Below are positions 1-6,480 of a stretch of DNA of 7,113 nucleotides, piece by piece. Every line of letters begins with the position of its first letter. Positions within the stretch are counted from its first letter, which is position 1. Location of the stretch: contig CP070766.1 of the NCBI GenBank assembly GCA_020345705.1, forward strand, positions 2,372,318 through 2,379,430. Reading direction: 5' to 3'. Made by a program: the position numbers and the translations under genes. Source of the stretch: Candidatus Zixiibacteriota bacterium (lineage in GTDB: Bacteria; Zixibacteria; MSB-5A5; GN15; PGXB01). Under the pieces are notes generated by a model. That model was given only the letters and a program-made list of their open reading frames with translations, ran no database searches and was not told where the DNA came from.

Positions 1-984
1 ATGCCCTGGAATTTCCCCTTCTGGCAGGTCTTCCGGTTTGCGGCTCCGGCCTTGATGGCCGGTAACGGCGGTATGCTTAAACATGCTTCCAACGTGCCGG
101 GGTGCGCCCTGGCGATAGAGGAAGTCTTCCGTGAGGCCGGTTTCTCGGAGCATCTTTTCCGAACACTGCTCATCTCTTCCAGGCTGGTTGAGAGTGTAAT
201 CAAGGACAATCGCGTTAAAGCGGTGACTCTGACAGGTTCCGAACCGGCCGGAATGTCGGTGGCCTCGATTGCCGGACGCGAGCTTAAAAAGACCGTCCTC
301 GAGCTGGGCGGTTCCGATCCGTACATCGTTCTTGACGATGCCGACCTTCCGGCCTGCGTCGCCACCTCGGCCAAAGCCCGCATGATCAACGCCGGGCAGA
401 GTTGTATCGCCGCCAAGCGGTTTATTGTCGTTGAACCGCTGGTCAAGCAGTTTGAAGAGCAGCAGACGGCGATCATGCAATCGCTCAAAGTCGGCGACCC
501 GCTGTCCGAGAATACCCAGGTGGGCGCCATGGCGCGGATGGACCTGCTCGACGAGCTTGATGAGCAAGTGAAGAAATCAATCAAAATAGGCGCGAGACTT
601 CTCTGCGGAGGCAAAAAGGCCGACGGGCCCGGCGCCTTCTATCTGCCGACGGTCCTGAGCGACGTGAAAAAAGGAATGCCGGTTTACGACGAGGAGACCT
701 TTGGGCCGGTCTCGGCGATTATACCCGTCGGAGATACCGAGGAAGCCATCACCGTGGCGAATGACTCGCCGTTCGGGCTGGGCGGTTCGGTCTGGTCGCG
801 TGACCTTAAGAAAGCCGAGGCGGTCGCCCGCCGAATCGAGTCAGGCGCTGTTTTTGTCAACGGGATGACCAAATCTGATCCCCGTCTGCCGTTCGGCGGC
901 ATCAAAAGATCGGGCTATGGGCGCGAGCTGTCGCATTACGGCATCAAAGAGTTCGTCAATATCAAAACCATATGGATCGCTTAA
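1..984 (+). CDS. Succinate-semialdehyde dehydrogenase-type aldehyde dehydrogenase (5' end missing)
   Basis: Aldehyde dehydrogenase superfamily enzyme, most like the short (about 455 aa) succinate-semialdehyde dehydrogenases of the YneI/Sad type, which oxidise succinate semialdehyde to succinate with NAD(P)+ in the cytoplasm. The first visible codon is ATG, but it encodes the internal MPWNFP motif that normally lies about 130 residues into the protein. The true start is therefore upstream of the window and 327 residues are visible. In this partial numbering the oxyanion-hole Asn is N4 (PWNFP), the cofactor-pocket Lys is K27 (LKHAS), the general base is E101 (LELGGSDP), the nucleophile is C135 (NAGQSC) and the ribose-binding motif is EETFGP (E232). 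The C-terminus (GRELSHYGIKEFVN) is typical and complete, ending in TAA. All catalytic residues are present. Substrate is inferred from family resemblance, and other short aldehydes are possible. An SDR gene follows after 70 bp. Confidence 0.93.
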   Translation: MPWNFPFWQVFRFAAPALMAGNGGMLKHASNVPGCALAIEEVFREAGFSEHLFRTLLISSRLVESVIKDNRVKAVTLTGSEPAGMSVASIAGRELKKTVLELGGSDPYIVLDDADLPACVATSAKARMINAGQSCIAAKRFIVVEPLVKQFEEQQTAIMQSLKVGDPLSENTQVGAMARMDLLDELDEQVKKSIKIGARLLCGGKKADGPGAFYLPTVLSDVKKGMPVYDEETFGPVSAIIPVGDTEEAITVANDSPFGLGGSVWSRDLKKAEAVARRIESGAVFVNGMTKSDPRLPFGGIKRSGYGRELSHYGIKEFVNIKTIWIA

Positions 985-1054
985 TTCGTAGCCGCAGGCC
1001 CGGAGCGCCTGTAATCCTGATGTGAAATAGAAATAAATTGGGAGTCGGGAGAGC

Positions 1055-1810
1055 ATGATCAATCTGAAAAACAAAGTCACACTCGTTACGGGGGGGTCCC
1101 GCGGCATCGGCCGGGCCGTCTGTCTTCTCTTTGCCGGGGCCGGAAGCGACGTCATCATAAATTATCGCAGTGACCGCCGGAGCGCCGCCGACGTTCGCAA
1201 AGAGGCCGAAAAACTCGGTGTCAGGGCATTCGAGATGCCGGCCGACGTGTCGGACAAAAAGCAGGTCGACGCCATGGTTGAGACCGCCATCAGGGAATTC
1301 GGGAAGATTGATGTTCTGGTCAACAACGCCGGCATCTGGAAGTATCACCCGATCGACGAAATGACCGATGTGGAACTGAAGGAAACCCTCGATATCAACC
1401 TGCTGGGTAGCTTTTACGCGGCCATGGCGGTCGTCCCGCACATGAAAGAGCGCAAATCAGGTGTCATAATAAATATATCCTCGACCGCCGGGCAGAGAGG
1501 TGAGGCTTACCATTCCCCATACGCCGCATCAAAAGGGGCTGTCATAAGTCTGACAAAATCCCTGGCCGCCGAGCTTGCCGAATACAATATTCGTGTCAAT
1601 TGCGTCGCTCCCGGGTGGGTCGAGACGGATATAAGCCGTGATGCTTTGTCCAGCGAGCAATCCGGCGACATCCTGCGTCAAATTCCGTTGGGGCGGGTGG
1701 CCTCACCCGAAGAGATCGCCGGGCCTGTTCTTTTTCTGGCCTCCGATCTGGCCGGCTTTGTAACCGGCGAAATACTGAATGCCAACGGCGGGGCTGTCCT
1801 GTGCGGGTAA
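1055..1810 (+). CDS. FabG-type short-chain dehydrogenase/reductase (SDR)
   Basis: Complete classical SDR of 251 aa, the usual length. It is a soluble Rossmann-fold oxidoreductase that reduces or oxidises a keto/hydroxyl group with NAD(P)(H). Visible motifs are the nucleotide-binding TGGSRGIG (residues 12-19), the acidic residue D64 (ADVSD) over the adenine ring, NNAG (90-93), and the catalytic tetrad N114, S143, Y156 and K160 (YAASK). R16 and R38 (NYRS) after the second strand suggest NADP(H) preference. The C-terminal NANGGAVLCG ending is common in proteins annotated as 3-oxoacyl-ACP reductases. The ATG at 1055 is supported by GGGAG and GGGAGAG purine runs just upstream (1040-1053). The gene ends TAA followed directly by TAG. 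It may be co-transcribed with the aldehyde dehydrogenase 70 bp upstream. The specific substrate cannot be deduced: FabG-like, sugar and alcohol SDRs share these motifs, and an isolated copy outside a fatty-acid cluster is often not the housekeeping FabG. Confidence 0.92.
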   Translation: MINLKNKVTLVTGGSRGIGRAVCLLFAGAGSDVIINYRSDRRSAADVRKEAEKLGVRAFEMPADVSDKKQVDAMVETAIREFGKIDVLVNNAGIWKYHPIDEMTDVELKETLDINLLGSFYAAMAVVPHMKERKSGVIINISSTAGQRGEAYHSPYAASKGAVISLTKSLAAELAEYNIRVNCVAPGWVETDISRDALSSEQSGDILRQIPLGRVASPEEIAGPVLFLASDLAGFVTGEILNANGGAVLCG

Positions 1811-2073
1811 TAGACAGTATGTCTGACCCGGGCAGAGATTGTGGTAGATATATTTCCCCTGCAGGACGGATTCTCCGCATATCCATCTCTTTATAGCATA
1901 TTTCCTAAAGATTTAATGTATTTTTCCGGGGCTTTGTTCCTCTAACTCTAGTAAGGCGACAGTTGTCAGGTCACGCTATTCTACCACGATGGTTTTTACG
2001 CGATTGACATCAGCGCAAGCACGTGGCGGGTATGGAAGTATGCCGGCCTTGGAACAATTGTCGTCCGAGTGGG
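1811..2073. other. Intergenic stretch with no supported gene
   Basis: After the double stop of the SDR gene there is no open frame with a recognisable product on either strand. A small inverted repeat AGACA-GTA-TGTCT sits at 1812-1824, right after the stop, but has no T-run. ACCA-CGA-TGGT at 1983-1993 is followed by four more T residues, but its stem is only 4 bp. Neither is a convincing terminator. Positions 1900-1930 are AT-rich. A perfect TTGACA occurs at 2004-2009 without a well-spaced -10 element. Nothing else stands out. Confidence 0.6.
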
Positions 2074-2260
2074 ACAGCGGAGAGCACGGCGGCGTTTAGG
2101 CGTCTCCCGGCTGTGAACATCCTTGGTATTTCGGAGCCTGAGATGCTGCCGAAACCGCACTGGAGAGGAAAGCGTCATCTTGAGTTTGATGCTCTGTCAA
2201 AATGCGAACCTCTCCAGGCTGTTGATGGGGGATGGCCTTGACGGCTCATCTCCTGTTTTA
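2074..2260 (+). ncRNA. Candidate structured non-coding RNA or terminated leader (four tandem stem-loops)
   Basis: Hand folding of the + strand gives four consecutive, non-overlapping helices that use most of the segment. H1 pairs 2074-2085 (ACAGCGGAGAGC) with 2100-2114, 12 bp with a 1-nt and a 2-nt bulge. H2 pairs 2125-2137 (core TTTCGGAGC) with 2145-2156, 11 bp with two small bulges and loop CTGAGAT. H3 pairs 2160-2168 (CTGGAGAGG) with 2209-2217, 9 perfect bp, enclosing a 7-bp hairpin 2171-2177/2187-2193 with one G-U pair. H4 (2228-2253) is terminator-like and followed by T residues, which sets the strand. I do not recognise a known RNA family. The segment could be an independent small RNA, or the front of a leader for the sigma-factor operon that terminates about 235 nt before the start codon. 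Fold significance and the 5' end are not established. Confidence 0.35.
2228..2260 (+). terminator. Probable intrinsic terminator (H4)
   Basis: GGGGATGGCC (2228-2237) pairs with GGC and CATCTCC (2243-2245 and 2247-2253) around a TTGAC loop, giving 10 bp with one bulged T at 2246 and one G-U pair. The stem is GC-rich and is followed at once by TGTTTTA, so it resembles a Rho-independent terminator with a short U-tract. It would end a transcript arising in the gap or reading through from the SDR gene. If the sigma operon promoter is upstream, it would act as an attenuator. Confidence 0.45.
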
Positions 2261-2337
2261 TCAAGTTGGGCATTGCCGCCACCGATTCTGTTTTTATATG
2301 GCATCAGCTTTTGAGCGATATTTGATTTACGACTCGG

Positions 2338-2432
2338 AGCTTACCACTAAGTATGTAAGCTGAAACGTCTTATGCGAGCGAAGCAGGTGTTCTGACAAGC
2401 TCTGTCAGGCTTCCCGCCTGACCGCGGTAAGC
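2338..2432 (+). promoter_or_regulatory. Leader with competing inverted repeats upstream of the sigma-factor gene
   Basis: Several short perfect complementarities compete here. AGCTTAC (2338-2344) pairs with GTAAGCT (2355-2361) as a local 7-bp hairpin. The overlapping GCTTACC (2339-2345) also pairs with the distant GGTAAGC (2426-2432). Between these, CTGACA (2392-2397) pairs with TGTCAG (2403-2408), while the overlapping GTCAGGC (2404-2410) pairs with GCCTGAC (2416-2422), 7 bp with loop TTCCC. Each set contains mutually exclusive pairings, the pattern expected of an attenuator or RNA switch. No T-run follows, so translational or processing control would fit better than termination. The same repeats could instead be protein-binding dyads in DNA. 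No known riboswitch consensus was recognised. Confidence 0.3.
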
Positions 2433-2493
2433 ATGGTGGAGTATTCGCCGGATGTGACATGTCGACTCAACTCAGGATTGGCAAATAAGCCCA

Positions 2494-3063
2494 GTGAGAA
2501 AAGATGATCGCATTGATTTTGCGGAACTTGTCAAGCAGTGCCTTGCCGGTGATGAGAAGGCTTGGCGCAGGTTGACGCTGCGTGTGACGCCGATGATATT
2601 CGGCATGTGCAATAAGATGAGGCTGTCGAGCGACGAGAAATACGAGGTTTTCGGACAGGTGATGCTTATCCTCGTCCAGAACCTCGCCCGGCTGAGAAAG
2701 CCTGATAAGCTGCTAACTTATGTCGGCACTATTGCACGAAACGAGGCACTGGCTGTTATAGGGGGTCCCGGGCCGGAGGATATATCCACGCCGGAAATCA
2801 TCGAGCGACTCTATGGTTCGAGGAACCTGACACCGGAAGAGATATTCGGTAGTGTCAGTCGAATCCAGGCCGTGACCAAAGCTATGGCATTGCTGCCCGA
2901 GAAGTGTTTTAAGCTTCTCTGGGCGTTATTTTTTGATAGCGACAGGCCGAGTTATAAGGAAATCTCGAAACGCCTGGGAATTCCGGTTCAGTCCATCGGC
3001 CCGACCCGAAAGCGCTGTTTTAAAAGACTGCTGAATATACTGAAGAGAAATAAATTGATATAA
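2494..3063 (+). CDS. ECF-like sigma-70 family RNA polymerase sigma factor
   Basis: A 189-aa protein with the two-domain layout of extracytoplasmic-function sigma factors, which direct RNA polymerase to a small regulon. Region 2 spans about residues 9-88, with the core-binding and -10-recognition helices around FGQVMLILVQNLARLRKP and LLTYVGTIARNEAL. A Pro/Gly-rich linker (about 89-122) leads to region 4 (about 125-185): LPEKC, then a helix-turn-helix at about 153-182 (SYKEISKRLGIP, SIGPTRKRCFKRL) that would read the -35 element. The SIGPTR signature is common in ECF proteins. The start is GTG at 2494: an in-frame stop at 2455-2457 with no ATG after it rules out a longer ATG-started form. The nearest purine run (AGGA, 2474-2477) is rather far away, so initiation looks weak. 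The gene heads a probable operon with the 196-aa protein, the TPR-CHAT protease and the subtilase. No membrane anti-sigma factor is visible. Target genes are unknown; the operon itself is a candidate. Confidence 0.88.
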   Translation: MRKDDRIDFAELVKQCLAGDEKAWRRLTLRVTPMIFGMCNKMRLSSDEKYEVFGQVMLILVQNLARLRKPDKLLTYVGTIARNEALAVIGGPGPEDISTPEIIERLYGSRNLTPEEIFGSVSRIQAVTKAMALLPEKCFKLLWALFFDSDRPSYKEISKRLGIPVQSIGPTRKRCFKRLLNILKRNKLI

Positions 3064-3112
3064 TAGGTATCAAATCAGACGGAAGGTACTCTAACTAACA
3101 AATGGGGGAAAA

Positions 3113-3703
3113 ATGAGCAAGATATTTGACAAAATCGGCGTTCTGATAGGGTATCTGAAAGGAGACCTTTCTAAAGCAATGAGACGGAGCGCGCAGGCTA
3201 TGGTCCGGGAGGACAAGGACTTAAAGGAATTGTATCCGATTGTCGAGGAGCTTTACGTGACTGGGCAAAGCACAAACTGGAATGAGGCACGATCGGCGGC
3301 CCTCAAAATCTCCTCGCAGCTTTTCCGGGACTATTTGAAGAGCAAGAGATTGAAGAAAACAGGCTACGGCGTTACCGTCTTTGACTCCCAAATCCTGCCG
3401 CTTCCCGAGGGAGTCAGAAAAGCCGACGTCGGCGCGCGGCGAATCAAGTATCGCGTCGGCGATCGGTTACTGGATGTTTCTCTGTATCCGATTTCGAGCG
3501 GTTCATACGAGATAATCGGGCAGACGTCCAATATGGAAGGTGGATCCTTATCGCAGGTTATTCTTAAGTCAGGCAAGGAGACCTTTACCGCCGATACTGA
3601 CGCTTTCAACATTTTCAGATTTCCAAGGATCCCGCTGGATAAGTACTCGCTTTATCTGCTTGCAGGCAGAAAAAGAATCGGATCAGTGACGATTGAGTTA
3701 TGA
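3113..3703 (+). CDS. Uncharacterised 196-aa protein between sigma factor and TPR-CHAT protease
   Basis: I do not recognise this protein. It has no signal peptide, membrane segment or cysteine, so it is probably cytoplasmic. Residues 1-82 look mainly helical and charged (KDLKELYPIVEELYV, EARSAALKISSQLFRDYLK). Residues about 84-196 look like alternating beta strands. The end (FRFPRIPLDKYSLYLL, GSVTIEL) resembles the last strands of an immunoglobulin-like or carboxypeptidase-regulatory-like sandwich. A helical head joined to a beta tail by a basic stretch (KSKRLKK, 76-82) suggests two domains with a possible exposed linker. The ATG at 3113 is supported by GGGGG at 3104-3108. It lies 49 bp after the sigma gene, and its stop overlaps the CHAT start as ATGA, implying translational coupling and a shared function. 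An adaptor, sigma-factor partner or CHAT substrate would fit its position; none of these is shown by the sequence. Confidence 0.82.
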   Translation: MSKIFDKIGVLIGYLKGDLSKAMRRSAQAMVREDKDLKELYPIVEELYVTGQSTNWNEARSAALKISSQLFRDYLKSKRLKKTGYGVTVFDSQILPLPEGVRKADVGARRIKYRVGDRLLDVSLYPISSGSYEIIGQTSNMEGGSLSQVILKSGKETFTADTDAFNIFRFPRIPLDKYSLYLLAGRKRIGSVTIEL

Positions 3704-6465
3704 TAACAACTCTGCATATTCAAAAGCTCGTCACTCGTGAGGCTGTCGACCGGTTTATCGCTTCCCGGTATGATAATGATATCGAGAAGTTTCTTGGTGA
3801 GCTGGATTCCCACATAAACCATCTCATCAGGACCGACCTGAAAGAGGCGGGTCGGGTGGTCAGCGCCGCCGAACTGCTATTTGCGCACCTGCCAAAGCTG
3901 TATCAACCGCGTTTGCTGGCCATGAAAGGCCGGTACTACAACTGGACCGGTGACTACTCGTCGGCCTTGAAGTGTTATAAGAGAGCTGTCAAGCTGTTCG
4001 AAAAGGCCGGCGACAAAGAGGCCGTGGCCAGAACCGGTAAGGGCCTGATGGATGTGAATATGTATCTCGGACGGTACGACGCGGCCCTGGAAATCGGACG
4101 AAAGTCTCTGAAATACTATCGGCGCCGGAAGATGCTCAACGACTGTGGCCAGGTTCTAACTAACATCGGGAATGTCTATCACCGCATGGACAACAACCGG
4201 ATGGCCCTGCGCTACTATGAGAAAGCCCGGGCGATTTTCCAGAAAAGCGGCGGCATTCCGTTGGCGATTGTTGAGTATAATCGGGCCAATATTTACTCTA
4301 ATCTCAATAAGTTGCACAAGGCCGAGGCTCTCTACAACGTCGCGGCCGGCCTTTACCGCCAGGTGGGCCGACGCATTGCTGAAAATCGAGCCAAGTATTC
4401 CCTTGGCTATCTGCTCTTTCTTGAGGACCGGTACACCGAGGCCATCAAGGTTTTTGAAGACGTTTATGAGAAGTTTGTCAATCTGGGTGATCCCAAGTCG
4501 GCGGCTGTCACACAGCTTGACATGGTCGAGATTAACGTCCAACTCAATCAGTACGGCTCGGCAATCATGATCGCCGACCACATAATACCGGAACTGCGCC
4601 GACTAGGGATGCGATATGAGGAAGCCAAGGCGTACTTCTTCGCTTCTGATGCACGAATCCGGCTGGGTGATTACAGGCTGGCGGCCGAGCAGCTGAAAAA
4701 CGCCGAGACTCTCTTCGCCGGAGAGGGAAACAACCTCTGGCTGGGCATGATTCACATCGCCAAGAGCAAATTATTCATGGCTCAGAGCAAATATGCCAGA
4801 GCCATTCGCGCAGCCGGCGATGCCAAATCATTCTTCGCCAGAAGCGGGGATGAAAGACGGAAAAATGACGCGGAAATTGTCCTGCTCGAGGCTGTCCTGA
4901 GGTCCGGAGATGTTTCGGCGGCACTCAGACTTTCGCGGCCTTTATCGAAAAAAAAGCTGATAAGTTATCAGAGGTACAATCTGAACTGCCTCGTCGGGCA
5001 GTGCCATTACAACCTCCGAGATTATGTTAAAGCTCTGGCCAGATTCAAGGCCGCCGTTTCGATAATAGAAAAAATGCTGTCCGGTCTCTACCCGGACGAG
5101 ATACGGTTTTTCTTCGTCGTTGATAAGTACAGCAGCTACAAAAGAGTCGTTGATTGTCTGCTGCATATGGGCCGGATTAACGACTCCTTTCTGACCAATC
5201 TCAAAGCTCTCGAAACAATCAATCGTAAGGCGGCGCTGGAGGAAAGGGCTATGGCGGAAGTGCCCTCGTGGCTCCTGGAAAGGAGAAGTGAGTTCCGGGC
5301 CGCGCTCAAGAAGCTCAACCGATCGCCCCGTGGTGCTCAACGAGCACTGACCGACGCCCCTTCATACTATTCCATAGAACAGAAGCTCTGGTCAAACGAA
5401 CGGCGGATTCGTTCCATCCTGTACCCGGAAGCTGAAGATTCCTGGCACGTCCGCGGTTTAAAAGCGCCCGATGTCAGAGAGCACCTCGGATCGGATGAGA
5501 CTATAGTCAACTTCCTTGCCACGGAATCCACTACCGGAGCCTTCTGTGCCACCACTTCCAGCGTGGAGTTTGTCAAGCTTGACATCACTCCCGATGAGCT
5601 GGAGGTTCTGTTGCGCAAATTGCACTTCGTTTTCGAAAAGGCTGTCTTTGGGCTGAGGGATGCCGAGCGCACCAAGTCGATCGCTGAGTACTATCTTGGA
5701 CAGATATACCGGAGACTTTTTGAACCACTGGTTCCGCATATCGCCGGCCGAAGGATATTCATAATCGCCGACAGCCGTTTTGACCAGGTGCCTTTGGTGG
5801 CCCTAAAAGACGACCGCGGTCGGTATTTGAAGGATAAATTTGAGCTGAGAATTGTCGTAAATCCGGAGGATTTGACACGCCGGGGTTCTGAGGTCAGACC
5901 CTGGGAAACCGGTAGAAGCGCCATATTTGCGGTTTCCTCGGATCTGCTTCCGTCCATCGATCTGGAGGCGAGGAAGATCAAAAATGTTTTCCGGAGGTCA
6001 AAGCTTTATATAAATGAGAAAGCCAACATTGACAATCTAAACAGCGAACTAAAGGAGGCCGATGGATTTGTTCATATCGCGGCACATGCATCAAGGTCAT
6101 CAGAGAACCCATTGTTCTCCAGAATACTGATGGGCGACGGGCCATTTTTCCCGTTCGATCTTTTCGAATCAGGGGTCAGGGCAAGACTTGTTACCCTGTC
6201 GGGCTGTCAGACAGCTGCGCCCGGTCTATATATTGGCAATTCATTTAGTCTTGCCAAAGCTTTCTATCAAGCCGGGAGTCAACACGTTTTGGCATCTTTG
6301 TGGCCGGTATCTGATAAGCTGAGTATGCTCTTTATGATAGACTTCTATAAGACTCTGGCTGACGTGGGGGATGTTTATCAGGCATATCTGAGTGCGGTGG
6401 AAAAAGTCATCGGATTTACCGATAATCCCGCATTCTGGAGCTCTTTTTTACTATTGGGAATATAG
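3700..6465 (+). CDS. TPR-CHAT protein (caspase-like cysteine protease with tetratricopeptide repeats)
   Basis: A 921-aa cytoplasmic-type protein without signal peptide or membrane span. Residues about 76-460 form roughly ten tetratricopeptide-like helical pairs with TPR spacing, e.g. GRYYNWTGDYSSALKCYKRA, IGNVYHRMDNNRMALRYYEK and YLLFLEDRYTEAIKVFEDVY; such arrays bind partners or sense ligands. A helical linker (about 465-580) leads to a CHAT domain (about 600-921), a clan CD peptidase related to caspases and separase. The catalytic pair is visible: H796 in VHIAAHAS and C836 in LSGCQTA, with the typical downstream NSFSLAKAFYQAGSQHVLASLWPV and C-terminal AFWSSFLLLG. His is followed by Ala instead of the usual Gly, but both catalytic residues are kept. 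The start overlaps the preceding stop (ATGA) with no clear Shine-Dalgarno, so it is probably translated by coupling. TPR-CHAT proteases include Csx29, which cleaves a partner protein when activated. By analogy this one may be a switchable protease; its substrate is unknown. Confidence 0.93.
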   Translation: MITTLHIQKLVTREAVDRFIASRYDNDIEKFLGELDSHINHLIRTDLKEAGRVVSAAELLFAHLPKLYQPRLLAMKGRYYNWTGDYSSALKCYKRAVKLFEKAGDKEAVARTGKGLMDVNMYLGRYDAALEIGRKSLKYYRRRKMLNDCGQVLTNIGNVYHRMDNNRMALRYYEKARAIFQKSGGIPLAIVEYNRANIYSNLNKLHKAEALYNVAAGLYRQVGRRIAENRAKYSLGYLLFLEDRYTEAIKVFEDVYEKFVNLGDPKSAAVTQLDMVEINVQLNQYGSAIMIADHIIPELRRLGMRYEEAKAYFFASDARIRLGDYRLAAEQLKNAETLFAGEGNNLWLGMIHIAKSKLFMAQSKYARAIRAAGDAKSFFARSGDERRKNDAEIVLLEAVLRSGDVSAALRLSRPLSKKKLISYQRYNLNCLVGQCHYNLRDYVKALARFKAAVSIIEKMLSGLYPDEIRFFFVVDKYSSYKRVVDCLLHMGRINDSFLTNLKALETINRKAALEERAMAEVPSWLLERRSEFRAALKKLNRSPRGAQRALTDAPSYYSIEQKLWSNERRIRSILYPEAEDSWHVRGLKAPDVREHLGSDETIVNFLATESTTGAFCATTSSVEFVKLDITPDELEVLLRKLHFVFEKAVFGLRDAERTKSIAEYYLGQIYRRLFEPLVPHIAGRRIFIIADSRFDQVPLVALKDDRGRYLKDKFELRIVVNPEDLTRRGSEVRPWETGRSAIFAVSSDLLPSIDLEARKIKNVFRRSKLYINEKANIDNLNSELKEADGFVHIAAHASRSSENPLFSRILMGDGPFFPFDLFESGVRARLVTLSGCQTAAPGLYIGNSFSLAKAFYQAGSQHVLASLWPVSDKLSMLFMIDFYKTLADVGDVYQAYLSAVEKVIGFTDNPAFWSSFLLLGI

Positions 6466-6466
6466 C

Positions 6467-6472
6467 AAGGAG
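6467..6472 (+). promoter_or_regulatory. Strong ribosome binding site of the subtilase gene
   Basis: AAGGAG lies 8 nt before the ATG at 6481 and just after the CHAT stop codon. It is the best Shine-Dalgarno match in the operon. It fixes the start of the subtilase, which also begins directly with a signal peptide, and suggests that this last visible gene is translated more strongly than the sigma factor or the CHAT protein. Confidence 0.85.
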
Positions 6473-6480
6473 AGTATACC

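Noticed and set aside
841..1441. Minus-strand open frames over the aldehyde dehydrogenase and SDR genes
   Set aside because: They are shadows of strongly supported + strand genes in GC-rich codon context.
1983..1997. ACCA-CGA-TGGT followed by T residues as terminator of the SDR gene
   Set aside because: A stem of 4 bp with two A-T pairs is too weak, and it lies 170 bp after the stop.
2004..2036. TTGACA at 2004-2009 with TATGGA at 2031-2036 as a sigma-70 promoter for the candidate RNA
   Set aside because: The spacer is 21 bp, well outside the usual 16-19, and the -10 match is poor. No better -10 is seen at proper spacing.
2051..2076. GGAAC at 2051-2055 as an ECF-type -35 element
   Set aside because: No matching -10 (GTC/TCTGA-like) at about 16-17 bp. 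The motif is short and expected by chance.
2131..2160. CTGAGATG in the H2 loop as part of a TPP riboswitch
   Set aside because: The second conserved TPP arm (ACCTGATC...GGATAATGCCAGCG-like) is missing, and no thiamine gene follows.
1996..2314. Short open frames in the gap on both strands (e.g. 2023-2241, 2123-2314 and minus 1996-2178)
   Set aside because: Composition is not protein-like, no motif is recognisable, ribosome binding sites are absent and the frames overlap each other. The same bases are better explained by RNA stem-loops.
2494..6465. The operon as a type III-E CRISPR (Craspase) locus
   Set aside because: No gRAMP/Cas7-11, Cas1, Cas2 or repeat array is present, and the 196-aa protein is much smaller than Csx30. 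Only the sigma plus TPR-CHAT parts are shared, so the similarity is used as an analogy only.
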